A DNA stretch of 64,000 bases from positions 23,874 to 87,873 of the forward strand of contig DASXMJ010000051.1 in NCBI GenBank assembly GCA_036495685.1. Direction: 5' to 3'. The DNA is from Candidatus Binataceae bacterium (GTDB lineage Bacteria; Desulfobacterota; Binatia; Binatales; Binataceae). The notes under the pieces were generated by a model, which was given only the letters and a program-made list of their open reading frames with translations, was not told the origin of the DNA and did no database searches. Shown here piece after piece: positions 9,307 through 17,745 of the stretch (position 1 is the first letter of the stretch; the number at the start of each line of letters is the position of its first letter). A program made the position numbers and the translations under genes.

Positions 9307-10209
9307 TCACACAGAGTACTTGGCGCGTTCAAGTCCGAGCTGGTAGCGCGCCGCGTCGATCAGGTTCTGCATCAAGGCTACGACCGTCGTCGGACCGGTT
9401 CCACCAGGATTGAGGGTTATCCAGCCCGCCACTTCTTTGACCGCCTCAAAGTCCACGTCGCCCGCAAACCGACCCGGCCGCACCCGCCTAAATCCGACGT
9501 CGATCACGCAGCCCCCCGGTTTCACCATGTCCGCGGTTATCAACCACGGACGTCCCACCTCGGCTCCAACGCAGCTCACCAGCAGATCGGCTTCGCGACA
9601 GACCCCAGCCAGATCCCGCGTATGCCGATGACACCAGGTCACGGTGGCGTTGCGCAGCCTGCCCCCCAGGATCAAAGCAGCCGGCTTTCCGGCAATATCG
9701 CTTCTTCCGATCACGACCGCACGGGCACCATCGACCGGCACCTTAAAAAAGTCGAGCAGCGAGAGGATCCCGCGCGGCGTACAGGGAATGAAGCGACCCC
9801 ATGAGCCGCGGTAGAAGCCGCTAACACTCGATGCGCCGACGGCATCGACATCCTTGAGCGCATCCAGTGCATCGAATAGTCGAAACTGATCGACCGTACC
9901 GGGAAGAGGGAGCTGAATCAGGATGCCGGTAGTCTTGGCATCGGAATTGAGTTGCCCAATCACCTGTAGCAGTGAATCCGTGGTGCAGTCCGCCGGATCG
10001 ATTGCGATCACCTGGCTGTGAAAGCCTAAGTCCGCGGCCATCCGCTCCTTGTTGCGAATGTATTGGCGCGACGCGGGGTCATTTCCGACAAGGATAGCCG
10101 CAAGCGACGGAACGCATCGGTGGCGCTCGCGCAGCTCCTTGGCGTGGGCGAGCAGCTCAGGCATGAGCCTCTCCCGCAACGCTCGTCCATCAATGATCAC
10201 GGCACTCAT
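9307..10209 (-). CDS. folD: FolD-type methylene-THF dehydrogenase/cyclohydrolase, divergent
   Basis: A 300-residue cytosolic enzyme of the FolD family, which oxidises 5,10-methylene-THF and hydrolyses methenyl-THF to 10-formyl-THF. The catalytic pair Tyr50/Lys54 (YIRNK) and the QLPLP loop (99-103) are intact, as is the nucleotide site GRSDIAGKP (168-176). Several normally invariant positions differ: DVDG reads DVDA (120-123), and the C-terminal PGGVGPMT motif reads PGGTGPTT (268-275). It is transcribed away from gcvT, with which it shares a 129-base upstream region, tying it to glycine-derived one-carbon units. It may be a specialised second FolD. Confidence 0.88.
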   Translation of the reverse strand: MSAVIIDGRALRERLMPELLAHAKELRERHRCVPSLAAILVGNDPASRQYIRNKERMAADLGFHSQVIAIDPADCTTDSLLQVIGQLNSDAKTTGILIQLPLPGTVDQFRLFDALDALKDVDAVGASSVSGFYRGSWGRFIPCTPRGILSLLDFFKVPVDGARAVVIGRSDIAGKPAALILGGRLRNATVTWCHRHTRDLAGVCREADLLVSCVGAEVGRPWLITADMVKPGGCVIDVGFRRVRPGRFAGDVDFEAVKEVAGWITLNPGGTGPTTVVALMQNLIDAARYQLGLERAKYSV

Positions 10210-10338
10210 TGTGCTTCACTCGAACTATAGCACGCTTGAAAGTGGGGCAAGGCGTTGTGGATAGCGTCCCGCGTTTGTGGGCATCCACTTGCGATTTGTC
10301 TCGTTGAGGTTTTTTCGGTTTGTTAGAATCAGCTAAAC

Positions 10339-11466
10339 ATGGACGCTCTCAAGCGTACCCCGCTGTTCGCCCTCCACCAGAAACTCGCTGCCCGCATGAC
10401 AGTTTTCGGTGGTTTCGAGATGCCCGTCAGCTACGCGGGGATCATCTCCGAGCATCTGGCCGTCCGCTCCGCGGCAGGGGTTTTCGATCTGAGCCACATG
10501 GGCGAGTTCGAAGTCCGCGGGCCGCATGCCCCGGAACTGCTCGAGCGTGCGTTCACCAACTCGGCAGCTCGTCTGCACGATGGGCAGGCGCAATATACGA
10601 TCATGTGCGCCGAAGACGGCGGCACGATCGACGATCTGATCGTCTATCGGCGGGCTGCGGACGACTACCTGCTCTGCGTCAATGCCTCGAACATTGCGCC
10701 TGACTGGGAATGGCTCTCACAACTTAATCGCGCCGTCGGCTCCGGCCTTAGAGATGTCAGCGAGCAGACCGCACTGGTCGCGGTACAGGGCCCGAAAGCA
10801 CCTGGAATACTCACCACGCTGGCGGATTTTCCGATTGCGGAAGTCGCGCGGTTCGGGTTCCGCGAAGGACGAGTGGCGGGAGCGCGATGCATTGCTGCGC
10901 GCACCGGCTATACGGGTGAAGACGGTTTCGAGCTTTTCGTCTCGTCGGATGAGGGAGAAAAAGTTTTCGGCGCGGTTCTAGATGCTGGCAGGACTGCCGG
11001 ACTGGCACCGTGTGGACTTGGCGCACGCGACACCTTGCGGTTGGAAGCCGGCCTTCCCCTTTATGGTCATGAACTGGACCGCGCGACTTCCCCGGTGGAA
11101 GCGGGTTTGAATGCTTTCATCAGGTTCGGCCGGCCGTTCGTGGGAGAGGCCGCGCTTCGGACGCAGCGCGACCATGGCCCTCGCAAGCGGCTCGTCGGCA
11201 TCGAAACCGACGATGCGCGCAGCATTGCACGCCGGGGATATCGGGTTTTCCGCGCAGGCCGCGAAATGGGAATTGTCACCAGTGGCACGATGGGTCCAAG
11301 CGTCGGGCGGCCGGTAGCAATGGCCTACCTGAGCGCCGGTGCGATGTCTCCTTCCACGCCCGTCGACGCAACAGGTGTAGAGGTTGAAATACGCAATCGG
11401 CAGACGCCCGCGACCATCGTCAAGCTTCCATTCTATCGGCGACCACGCGCGAGCAGAGATCTATGA
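10339..11466 (+). CDS. gcvT: glycine cleavage system T protein (aminomethyltransferase)
   Basis: A 375-residue aminomethyltransferase that moves the methylene unit from lipoylated H protein to tetrahydrofolate and releases ammonia. The family N-terminus is clear (MTVFGGFEMPVSYAGI, then AAGVFDLSHMGEF), as are QYTIMCAEDGGTIDDLIVYR and the TGYTGEDGFELF region. Length is typical. No Shine-Dalgarno sequence precedes the ATG, and a TAGAAT element sits only nine bases upstream of it, so the mRNA could be leaderless. It opens the gcvT-gcvPA-gcvPB run, with no gcvH following. Confidence 0.95.
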   Translation: MDALKRTPLFALHQKLAARMTVFGGFEMPVSYAGIISEHLAVRSAAGVFDLSHMGEFEVRGPHAPELLERAFTNSAARLHDGQAQYTIMCAEDGGTIDDLIVYRRAADDYLLCVNASNIAPDWEWLSQLNRAVGSGLRDVSEQTALVAVQGPKAPGILTTLADFPIAEVARFGFREGRVAGARCIAARTGYTGEDGFELFVSSDEGEKVFGAVLDAGRTAGLAPCGLGARDTLRLEAGLPLYGHELDRATSPVEAGLNAFIRFGRPFVGEAALRTQRDHGPRKRLVGIETDDARSIARRGYRVFRAGREMGIVTSGTMGPSVGRPVAMAYLSAGAMSPSTPVDATGVEVEIRNRQTPATIVKLPFYRRPRASRDL

Positions 11467-11521
11467 GCGCATCGACCTCGAATTCAAAAGCAACGGACTG
11501 GGAGGAGGGAGTTTCTAACCA

Positions 11522-12871
11522 ATGAGATTCATTCCGCACACCGCGGCTCAAGTCGCCGCGATGTTAGAAACCATCGGAGTAGCAAACGTTACGGATCTGA
11601 TAAGCCATGTGCCGGCCGGGCTCCGCGAACTGGCGGAGATCAAACTCGACCCGGGCCGGAGCGAAGCTGAAGTGGTTTCCGAATTGCGCGCGCTTGCCGC
11701 GCGCAACCAGGGCGCCTCCGACTACACCAGCTTTCTGGGCGGGGGTTACAACCGCCACTACATTCCCGCGGCCGTACGCGCGGTGGCTTCGCGCGCCGAG
11801 TTCGCCACCAGCTACACGCCCTACCAAGCTGAAGCGAGCCAGGGTACGACCCAAGCCATCTTCGAGTTCCAGACCTTGATTACCCAGCTGACCGCCATGG
11901 ACGTCGCCAACGCCAGCATGTATGACGGCGCGTCGGCGACGGCCGAGGCGGTCTTGATGGCGCGACGGCTCAAGCCCAAGCGCAAGACCATCGCAGTCTC
12001 GCGCGCGTTGTGGCCCGACTACCGCGAGACCATCCGCACCTATCTTAGCGCGCTGAGCGGCATCGAGTTCCTGGAGCTGCCGTTCGACAACCACACCGGC
12101 ATGGTTGATCTGGGCGCCTTGGCCGATATCGCCGGCGAAGAATTGTTGTGCGTCGTGCTCGGATACCCCAACGTGTTCGGCGTCATTGAACCGCTCCGCA
12201 CCGCGACTGAAATCGCTCATCGCGCCGGCGCACTGGTCGTGTCCGCCACCGCCGAGCCACTCTCGCTTGGCTTGCTCAAGGCGCCGGGTGAGCTGGGCGC
12301 GGATATCGTCGCAGGCGAAGGCCAGAGTTTCGGGCTTGCGGTCGAGTTCGGTGGCCCCGGCGTTGGCTTCCTGGCGGCGCGCACCGAACATCTGCGGCAA
12401 ATGCCGGGGCGGCTGGTGGGGCAAACTCGCGATCGTGACGGTCGCCGCGCCTTCTGCCTGACCCTTGCCACCCGAGAGCAGCATATTCGGCGCGAGCGCG
12501 CGACTTCGAATATCTGCACCAACCATTCGCTCTGCGCGCTCGCCGCGACTGTGTACCTGTCGCTGCTGGGACGGCAGGGACTACGCGAGTTGGCGGAGCG
12601 CAATGTCGAGCTCGCGCACGAGGCCATTGACGCGCTCGCAGCACGTGGCCTGCGGCGGAGATTCAGCGGTCCCGTCTTTAACGAGTTTGCGCTCTCGCTG
12701 CCCCACCCATCGAATGCCCTGGCCTGGGCCGAGCAGCGAAGAATCCTGGCCGGAATCGCGCTCCAACCCTACTACCCGGAGCTCGGCGACAGCATTCTCA
12801 TCTCGGTCACCGAAATGAATCGCAGCGCGGAGCTGCGCAGGTTGGCAGACGTGTTGGCCGAGGGGCGGTGA
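11522..12871 (+). CDS. gcvPA: glycine dehydrogenase (decarboxylating) subunit 1
   Basis: A 449-residue subunit 1 of the split P protein, which with subunit 2 decarboxylates glycine by PLP chemistry and loads the aminomethyl group on the H-protein lipoyl arm. The N-terminal IPHTAAQVAAMLETIG, the LGGGYNRHYIPAAV segment and the YDGASATAEAVLMA segment are typical. A strong GGAGGAGGGAG ribosome site lies upstream of the ATG. Its stop codon overlaps the start of gcvPB, so translation is coupled. Confidence 0.95.
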   Translation: MRFIPHTAAQVAAMLETIGVANVTDLISHVPAGLRELAEIKLDPGRSEAEVVSELRALAARNQGASDYTSFLGGGYNRHYIPAAVRAVASRAEFATSYTPYQAEASQGTTQAIFEFQTLITQLTAMDVANASMYDGASATAEAVLMARRLKPKRKTIAVSRALWPDYRETIRTYLSALSGIEFLELPFDNHTGMVDLGALADIAGEELLCVVLGYPNVFGVIEPLRTATEIAHRAGALVVSATAEPLSLGLLKAPGELGADIVAGEGQSFGLAVEFGGPGVGFLAARTEHLRQMPGRLVGQTRDRDGRRAFCLTLATREQHIRRERATSNICTNHSLCALAATVYLSLLGRQGLRELAERNVELAHEAIDALAARGLRRRFSGPVFNEFALSLPHPSNALAWAEQRRILAGIALQPYYPELGDSILISVTEMNRSAELRRLADVLAEGR

Positions 12872-14400
12872 TGGCGACGGCGGGCAGGATTACACCAATC
12901 GTAGCAATGAAGCCGAAGACGGAACCCACCAGAGCGACCCAACCGACCGAGGTTCCTTTGATCTTTGAACTTTCCACCGAGGACAGGCGCGGCACCGACC
13001 TGGGTGCGCGAACCGCAGGCAGCAGGTCGGGCGCCGAAATCCTCGGTAGCGAGCTCTGCCGAACCGATCTGGTGGGATTTCCCGAACTCAGCGAACCGCA
13101 GGTCCTGCGCCACTTCCTGCGCTTGTCGCAGACCAACTTCGCGCAGGCGTTGCAGTTTTATCCACTCGGGTCGTGCACGATGAAATACAACCCGGTGGTG
13201 AATGACGAAATGGCGGCACTCGAGGGCTTCGCCTCAATACATCCGCTCACGCCCGCTCATCTCGCGCAGGGCGCGTTGGAGTTGATGGCCCGGCTCGAAG
13301 CAGCCCTCGCCGAGATTACCGGCATGGATGCGATCTCGCTGCATCCGGCGGCAGGCGCGCAGGGCGAACTCACCGGACTGCTGGTCATGCGTGCGTACCA
13401 TCGCAAGCGCGGCGAGAATCGGCACAAGGTCATCATCCCCGACACGGCGCACGGGACTAATCCGGCCAGCTGCACGCTTGCCGGGTTCGAGGTCCTAGTG
13501 GCGCGATCCAACTCGCGCGGCTTTCTCGACGCGGACGAGGTGAGGCGGCTGGCCGGCCCCGATGTTGCCGCCATGATGGTTACCAATCCGAATACGCTTG
13601 GTCTGTTCGAACCCGAGATTTGCGAAATCGCGCATCTTCTCCACGAGCAGGGCGCGCTCCTCTACATGGACGGCGCCAACATGAACGCGCTGATGGGGGT
13701 TGCAAAGCCCGGCCATATGGGCGCGGACGTCGTGCAACTGAACCTGCACAAGACCTTTTCGACTCCACATGGTGGCGGTGGCCCGGGAGCTGGGCCGATC
13801 GGGGTGAAGCAGATGCTGGCGCCGTTTCTTCCCGGCCCGCGCCTCAAGCACACGGAGCGCGGATGGGTTTTCGATGAGTCGCGGCCCGACTCGATTGGCC
13901 GGCTGCGCTCATTTCATGGAAATTTCGGGATGTTGGTGCGCGCCTACTCGTACATTCTCTCCCTGGGCGGGGACGGGCTGGCCGATGCGAGCCGCAATGC
14001 GATCCTCGCCGCCAACTACGTTCGCAAGCGGCTGGAACACTGCTTTCCGAGCGCGTCGCCGCAACCGTCGATGCACGAGTGCGTGCTCGAGCATGACCTC
14101 GAAAGCCGCACCGGTGTATCCACTCTCGAAATCGCAAAACGCCTGCTCGACTTCGGAATCCACCCGCCGACCATCTATTTTCCCCTGGTTGTAAAGGGCG
14201 CCCTGATGATCGAACCCACCGAAACCGAAAGCAAAGAGGTACTGGACCACTTCATCTCCGCCATGGAGCGCATCCATGACGAGGCCCTCAACGATCCGCA
14301 AACCGTAAAGAAGGCTCCCCACACGCTACGCCTGTCACGCGTCGATGAAGCGGAGGCAGCTCGTCGTCCCATCCTGCGCTGGCAAGCAAAGCCGGATTGA
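12871..14400 (+). CDS. gcvPB: glycine dehydrogenase (decarboxylating) subunit 2
   Basis: A 509-residue subunit 2 of the split glycine decarboxylase, carrying the PLP site. The Schiff-base lysine is in NLHKTFSTPHGGGGPG (Lys294), with DGANMNALMG upstream and the SCTMKYNP motif near the N-terminus. The ATG at 12871 overlaps the gcvPA TGA (TGATG) and has a GAGGGG site upstream. A GTG three bases earlier and an ATG at 12907 are possible alternatives, since the first 30 residues are longer than in most homologues. Confidence 0.95.
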   Translation: MATAGRITPIVAMKPKTEPTRATQPTEVPLIFELSTEDRRGTDLGARTAGSRSGAEILGSELCRTDLVGFPELSEPQVLRHFLRLSQTNFAQALQFYPLGSCTMKYNPVVNDEMAALEGFASIHPLTPAHLAQGALELMARLEAALAEITGMDAISLHPAAGAQGELTGLLVMRAYHRKRGENRHKVIIPDTAHGTNPASCTLAGFEVLVARSNSRGFLDADEVRRLAGPDVAAMMVTNPNTLGLFEPEICEIAHLLHEQGALLYMDGANMNALMGVAKPGHMGADVVQLNLHKTFSTPHGGGGPGAGPIGVKQMLAPFLPGPRLKHTERGWVFDESRPDSIGRLRSFHGNFGMLVRAYSYILSLGGDGLADASRNAILAANYVRKRLEHCFPSASPQPSMHECVLEHDLESRTGVSTLEIAKRLLDFGIHPPTIYFPLVVKGALMIEPTETESKEVLDHFISAMERIHDEALNDPQTVKKAPHTLRLSRVDEAEAARRPILRWQAKPD

Positions 14401-14451
14401 GAGCGTTCCCCGTCCGCATTCTTTCTCGGCGACGGGAGGATTTTCGGCGGA

Positions 14452-14465
14452 CGCACCCGGGTGCG
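14452..14465. repeat. 14-bp perfect palindrome between convergent genes
   Basis: CGCACCCGGGTGCG is a perfect palindrome lying between the 3' ends of gcvPB and mobA. It lacks a T-run on either strand, so a terminator role is unproven. It could equally be a protein binding site or chance in GC-rich DNA. Confidence 0.3.
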
Positions 14466-14481
14466 CGCGGGTGGGGTCTGG

Positions 14482-15090
14482 CTAGTTCGTTGCGGAGACC
14501 AGCCGAAGCGCCCGCTGATAGTCCTCCGGAGTATTGAGGTTTACGAAACTGAGCAGATCAGGATCGAGCGCGCGCAATTCCTGCTCCCCTACTTTGCGCA
14601 CCGACACGGCTTCCACAATTTGTGCGAGGCGCGCCTCGCCCATCGCGATCATCGAATTGATGGCGACAACGCAGCGCTTCCGGTAAACGGCATGTAGCGG
14701 CTGGACGAGCCCGGCGATTTCGGGTACCACCGCGTCGTACTGCTCGAGCATCCCGCAGAGCGATGACGCGATGTCGGCACGCAGGAAGGGTGAATCGCAC
14801 GCGCACACAAAAGCGTAGTCATTTCGAATCGCCGCCAGGCCCAGCGCAAGCGCAGGGAGCGGTCCCTCATACTCGCGCTCATCCCGAACGATTCGGACGT
14901 CACCCAAGCGCGCTGCTTGGGCCAAGCCCGCCGGAGAGGTCACCAGTACGATTTCGGGAAAGCTTTGATGCAGTTCGGCAACTATGCGCTCGAGCAAGGT
15001 GGTCGCGCCGAATTTGAGCTCGGCCTTGGGACGGCCCATCCGGGAGCTGCGTCCTCCTGCGAGCACTATCGCGGAGAATTCCTCGTGCAC
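14482..15090 (-). CDS. mobA: molybdenum cofactor guanylyltransferase
   Basis: A 202-residue nucleotidyltransferase that joins GMP to molybdopterin to give the MGD form of the molybdenum cofactor. The GTP-binding signature LAGGRSSRMGRPKA (10-23), the EGPLPALALGL loop, the metal site CDSPF and the C-terminal NLNTPEDY match MobA and its length. The start is GTG. No molybdoenzyme or other moco gene is in the window, so the acceptor enzymes are elsewhere. Other MobA-like transferases such as MocA cannot be fully excluded. Confidence 0.85.
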   Translation of the reverse strand: MHEEFSAIVLAGGRSSRMGRPKAELKFGATTLLERIVAELHQSFPEIVLVTSPAGLAQAARLGDVRIVRDEREYEGPLPALALGLAAIRNDYAFVCACDSPFLRADIASSLCGMLEQYDAVVPEIAGLVQPLHAVYRKRCVVAINSMIAMGEARLAQIVEAVSVRKVGEQELRALDPDLLSFVNLNTPEDYQRALRLVSATN

Positions 15091-15120
15091 TGCCGACGCC
15101 CAAATGGAAAAACTAAAGCG

Positions 15121-15846
15121 CTACATGAAGTAGGGCTGGGCGAGCTTCTCGAACTCGCCGTACATGAGCCAAACTTTCACGTTATAAGCGTGGGGATGTG
15201 CGATCGGTCTGTTCCCGACCGCCTTGAGTCCGAACTGCCGGTACAGATGGTACAGCGCTTCCACCGGGTTTGTGATGATCAGTTTCGGGCGGCGCGAAAA
15301 GAGAAATAGTTTGGCCGTCTCCGACATCATCTTGACCAGTCCCTTGCCCTGGTAGTTAGGCTCAATGACCATCCCGCCAAACTCCCACACGTCGCCGGGA
15401 TCAAGCCCCTTGAACAGCGATGCCGGATAAAGATGCCCCAACGTCAGAGGGGCATCAGCGAGGCAGCGCGCCCAGAACGCGCCGATTAATCGGGGCCGCT
15501 TCTTGTCCTCACCCGGCCGGATCTCGTAGAGGCCAAAGTGGAGCGCGAGCGGCCACAGGATCATGTGCACCCGCTTCTCCTCGACATTCAGGTTCTTCCA
15601 TGTTCGACGATGTAGCGCCGCGAGCTCCCTGAATCCGGTTTGCGTTCCGACTGGCCGGACCTCGAGACGCGCGCGAAGCGCGGGTGAAACGAATGGACCT
15701 GGTACGGTCGGCGTCCTCATAGCGCGCTGCGGCGGTGAGATCATAGCTTGGTTGCTTTGGCGGACTGGTTCCCGGTGCGGTTCACTCAATCCAGTGGAAT
15801 TCGGTTGAGTATCGCCCTCACGGTGGCGCTCTTTTTCACAAGACAT
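15121..15846 (-). CDS. GNAT-like N-acyltransferase
   Basis: Up to 241 residues. The core (about 60-241) looks like a GNAT fold: a GGMVIEPNYQGKGLVKMM segment carries the V-x-P-x-Y-Q-G-K-G acetyl-CoA loop, followed by ITNPVEALYHLYRQFGLKAVGNR. The first 40 or so residues are polar and low in complexity, and no ribosome site marks any start. ATGs at 15744 or 15720 would give 207 or 199 residues and may be the true starts. The substrate is unknown. It sits between mobA and the aldehyde dehydrogenase, both on the same strand. Confidence 0.6.
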   Translation of the reverse strand: MSCEKERHREGDTQPNSTGLSEPHREPVRQSNQAMISPPQRAMRTPTVPGPFVSPALRARLEVRPVGTQTGFRELAALHRRTWKNLNVEEKRVHMILWPLALHFGLYEIRPGEDKKRPRLIGAFWARCLADAPLTLGHLYPASLFKGLDPGDVWEFGGMVIEPNYQGKGLVKMMSETAKLFLFSRRPKLIITNPVEALYHLYRQFGLKAVGNRPIAHPHAYNVKVWLMYGEFEKLAQPYFM

Positions 15847-16030
15847 TGGTCTGTGATCGGGACGGTGTCACTGCTCCGCTGACATGGTGAGCTAATTCCG
15901 CCGGTAATGGAAATCTCATGATTCAACGATATCTCGCGCGCACCGAAGCGCGAGCACCGAGCGACTTTTTGTAGTCCGGCAAGTGCAGTTCAGGCGCCGG
16001 GGCGGGCCGGCCGCCAAAGCCACGACGGCT

Positions 16031-16065
16031 AAAGAAAAGGGGCGCCCCGGTTTGGAGTGCCCCTT
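16031..16065 (-). terminator. intrinsic terminator of the aldehyde dehydrogenase gene
   Basis: On the minus strand, AAGGGGC pairs with GCCCCTT across a 15-base loop, and the second arm runs straight into TTTTCTTT. It lies about 20 bases past the aldehyde dehydrogenase stop. Confidence 0.75.
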
Positions 16066-16087
16066 CTCAGGTTGACGGAATAGAGTC

Positions 16088-17596
16088 CTACAGTTTCACG
16101 TAGACCGACTTTATCTGCGTGTACAACTCGATCGCGTGCTTGCCGAGCTCGCGGCCAAAGCCTGATTGCTTGTACCCGCCGAACGGCGACATCGGATCGA
16201 TCTGTCCATAGGTGTTGACCCAGACGGTTCCCGCTTTCAGTGAGCGTGCGATCTTGTGTGCGCGGCTGATGTCTTTGGTCCAGACCGCCGCGGCCAGACC
16301 ATAGGTCGTGTCGTTGCCCTGGAACACCGCGTCGCCCTCGTCCTTGAATTTGATCGCGGCCGCCACCGGGCCGAAGATCTCCTCGCGCGCAATCTGCATG
16401 GAATTTTTCACGTCAGTGAACACGGTAGGTTGCACGAAATACCCGCGCTCCTGCTTGCCCGCTTCGCCGCCGACCTTGGCCTTCGCGCCTTCCTTCTTGC
16501 CGATATCCAGGTAGCCCAGTACCCGCTCGTGCTGTTCCTTCGATACCAGCGGACCCATGCGGGTGCTCGTATCGAGCGGATTGCCGAGGGTGATGCTCTG
16601 CGCCATCTGGGACAGCGTATCGGTGAACTGATCGTACATTGACTCCTGCACGAACACGCGGGACCCGGCACAGCACACCTGCCCCTGGTTCATGAAGATT
16701 CCGAGCATCGAGCCGAATGCGGCTGCCTGCATGTCGGCGTCGGGGAAAATGATGTTCGGTGACTTACCGCCCAGCTCCAGCGACACGCGCTTGAGGTTGC
16801 CCGTGGAAGCTTTGAGGATAAGCTTGCCAACTTCGGTCGAACCGGTGAACGCGACCTTGTCGATGTCGGGATGCTCGGCGATCGAGCTTCCCGCGCCAGG
16901 GCCGAACCCGGTGATGATCTGAACCACGCTCTCGGGTAATCCGGATTGCAGGATGAGCTCGCCCAGCCGCAGTGCCGTGAGTGGCGTCTGCTCGGCGGGT
17001 TTCAGGATGACGACGTTGCCGCAGGCGAGCGCGGGTGCGATCTTCCAGGCCGCCATCAATAGGGGGAAATTCCACGGGATGATCTGTCCACAGATTCCAA
17101 CCGGCTCGCGCAGCGTGAAGTTGAACATCCCGGGTTCCGAGGGGTTGGTCTCGCCGTAGATTTTGCTGGCCCACCCTGCGTAGTAGCGGAAGGTCTCCGC
17201 CGCGCCGGGAATGTCGATGTTCTTGGACTCGAAGATCGGTTTGCCGTTGTCGAGCGTCTCGAGCTCGGCAAGTTCCTCGGCGTGTTGATCGATCAGCTCC
17301 GCTATCTTGAGCAGAATGTGGGTGCGGCCGTGGGGGTTCATCGAGGGCCATTTGCCCTGCTCGAAAGCCTTACGAGCATGCTTTACCGCCTCATCGACGT
17401 CCGCCTTGTCGCCCTCCGCAACGAGGCACAGCACTTCCTCGTTGGCGGGGTTAAGGGTCTCAAAAGTCTTGCCCGACTTGGACGACACCCACTTGCCGCC
17501 GATCAGGAGTTTCTTCGGACCGCTTTTCAGAAATTCGAGCACGCCGCTCGACTTGGCGCCGCGAGCGGCACTCTCGACAGAAGGTGTTGCTCCCAT
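16088..17596 (-). CDS. NAD(P)+-dependent aldehyde dehydrogenase
   Basis: A 502-residue enzyme of the ALDH superfamily (class 1/2, betaine- or phenylacetaldehyde-dehydrogenase-like), oxidising an aldehyde to the acid. The catalytic Cys308 lies in NQGQVCCAG and the general base Glu274 in LELGGKSPN. The coenzyme signatures PWNFPLL (174-180) and FTGSTEVGK (250-258) are intact. A GAGGAG ribosome site precedes the ATG. The gene is single and ends in a good intrinsic terminator. The substrate is open. The nearby 2-oxoacid decarboxylase would be one source of aldehydes, but it is 20 kb away. Confidence 0.93.
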   Translation of the reverse strand: MGATPSVESAARGAKSSGVLEFLKSGPKKLLIGGKWVSSKSGKTFETLNPANEEVLCLVAEGDKADVDEAVKHARKAFEQGKWPSMNPHGRTHILLKIAELIDQHAEELAELETLDNGKPIFESKNIDIPGAAETFRYYAGWASKIYGETNPSEPGMFNFTLREPVGICGQIIPWNFPLLMAAWKIAPALACGNVVILKPAEQTPLTALRLGELILQSGLPESVVQIITGFGPGAGSSIAEHPDIDKVAFTGSTEVGKLILKASTGNLKRVSLELGGKSPNIIFPDADMQAAAFGSMLGIFMNQGQVCCAGSRVFVQESMYDQFTDTLSQMAQSITLGNPLDTSTRMGPLVSKEQHERVLGYLDIGKKEGAKAKVGGEAGKQERGYFVQPTVFTDVKNSMQIAREEIFGPVAAAIKFKDEGDAVFQGNDTTYGLAAAVWTKDISRAHKIARSLKAGTVWVNTYGQIDPMSPFGGYKQSGFGRELGKHAIELYTQIKSVYVKL

Positions 17597-17745
17597 AGAA
17601 CAATCTCCTCAAGAAAAAATGGTTGTGGCCTGGCCTCACTCGCTCGGGTGTCCGCCGCGAAAAGAAAGACGAACGATCGAACGCCTGCTCAACAGAAAAA
17701 TGTTAATGAATCGCGCCCGAATGAGCAAAGCGCGATTTTGCCAGC

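Noticed and set aside
10210..10338. Glycine riboswitch before gcvT
   Set aside because: The region is short and shows no paired aptamer structure. No leader RNA fold was recognised.
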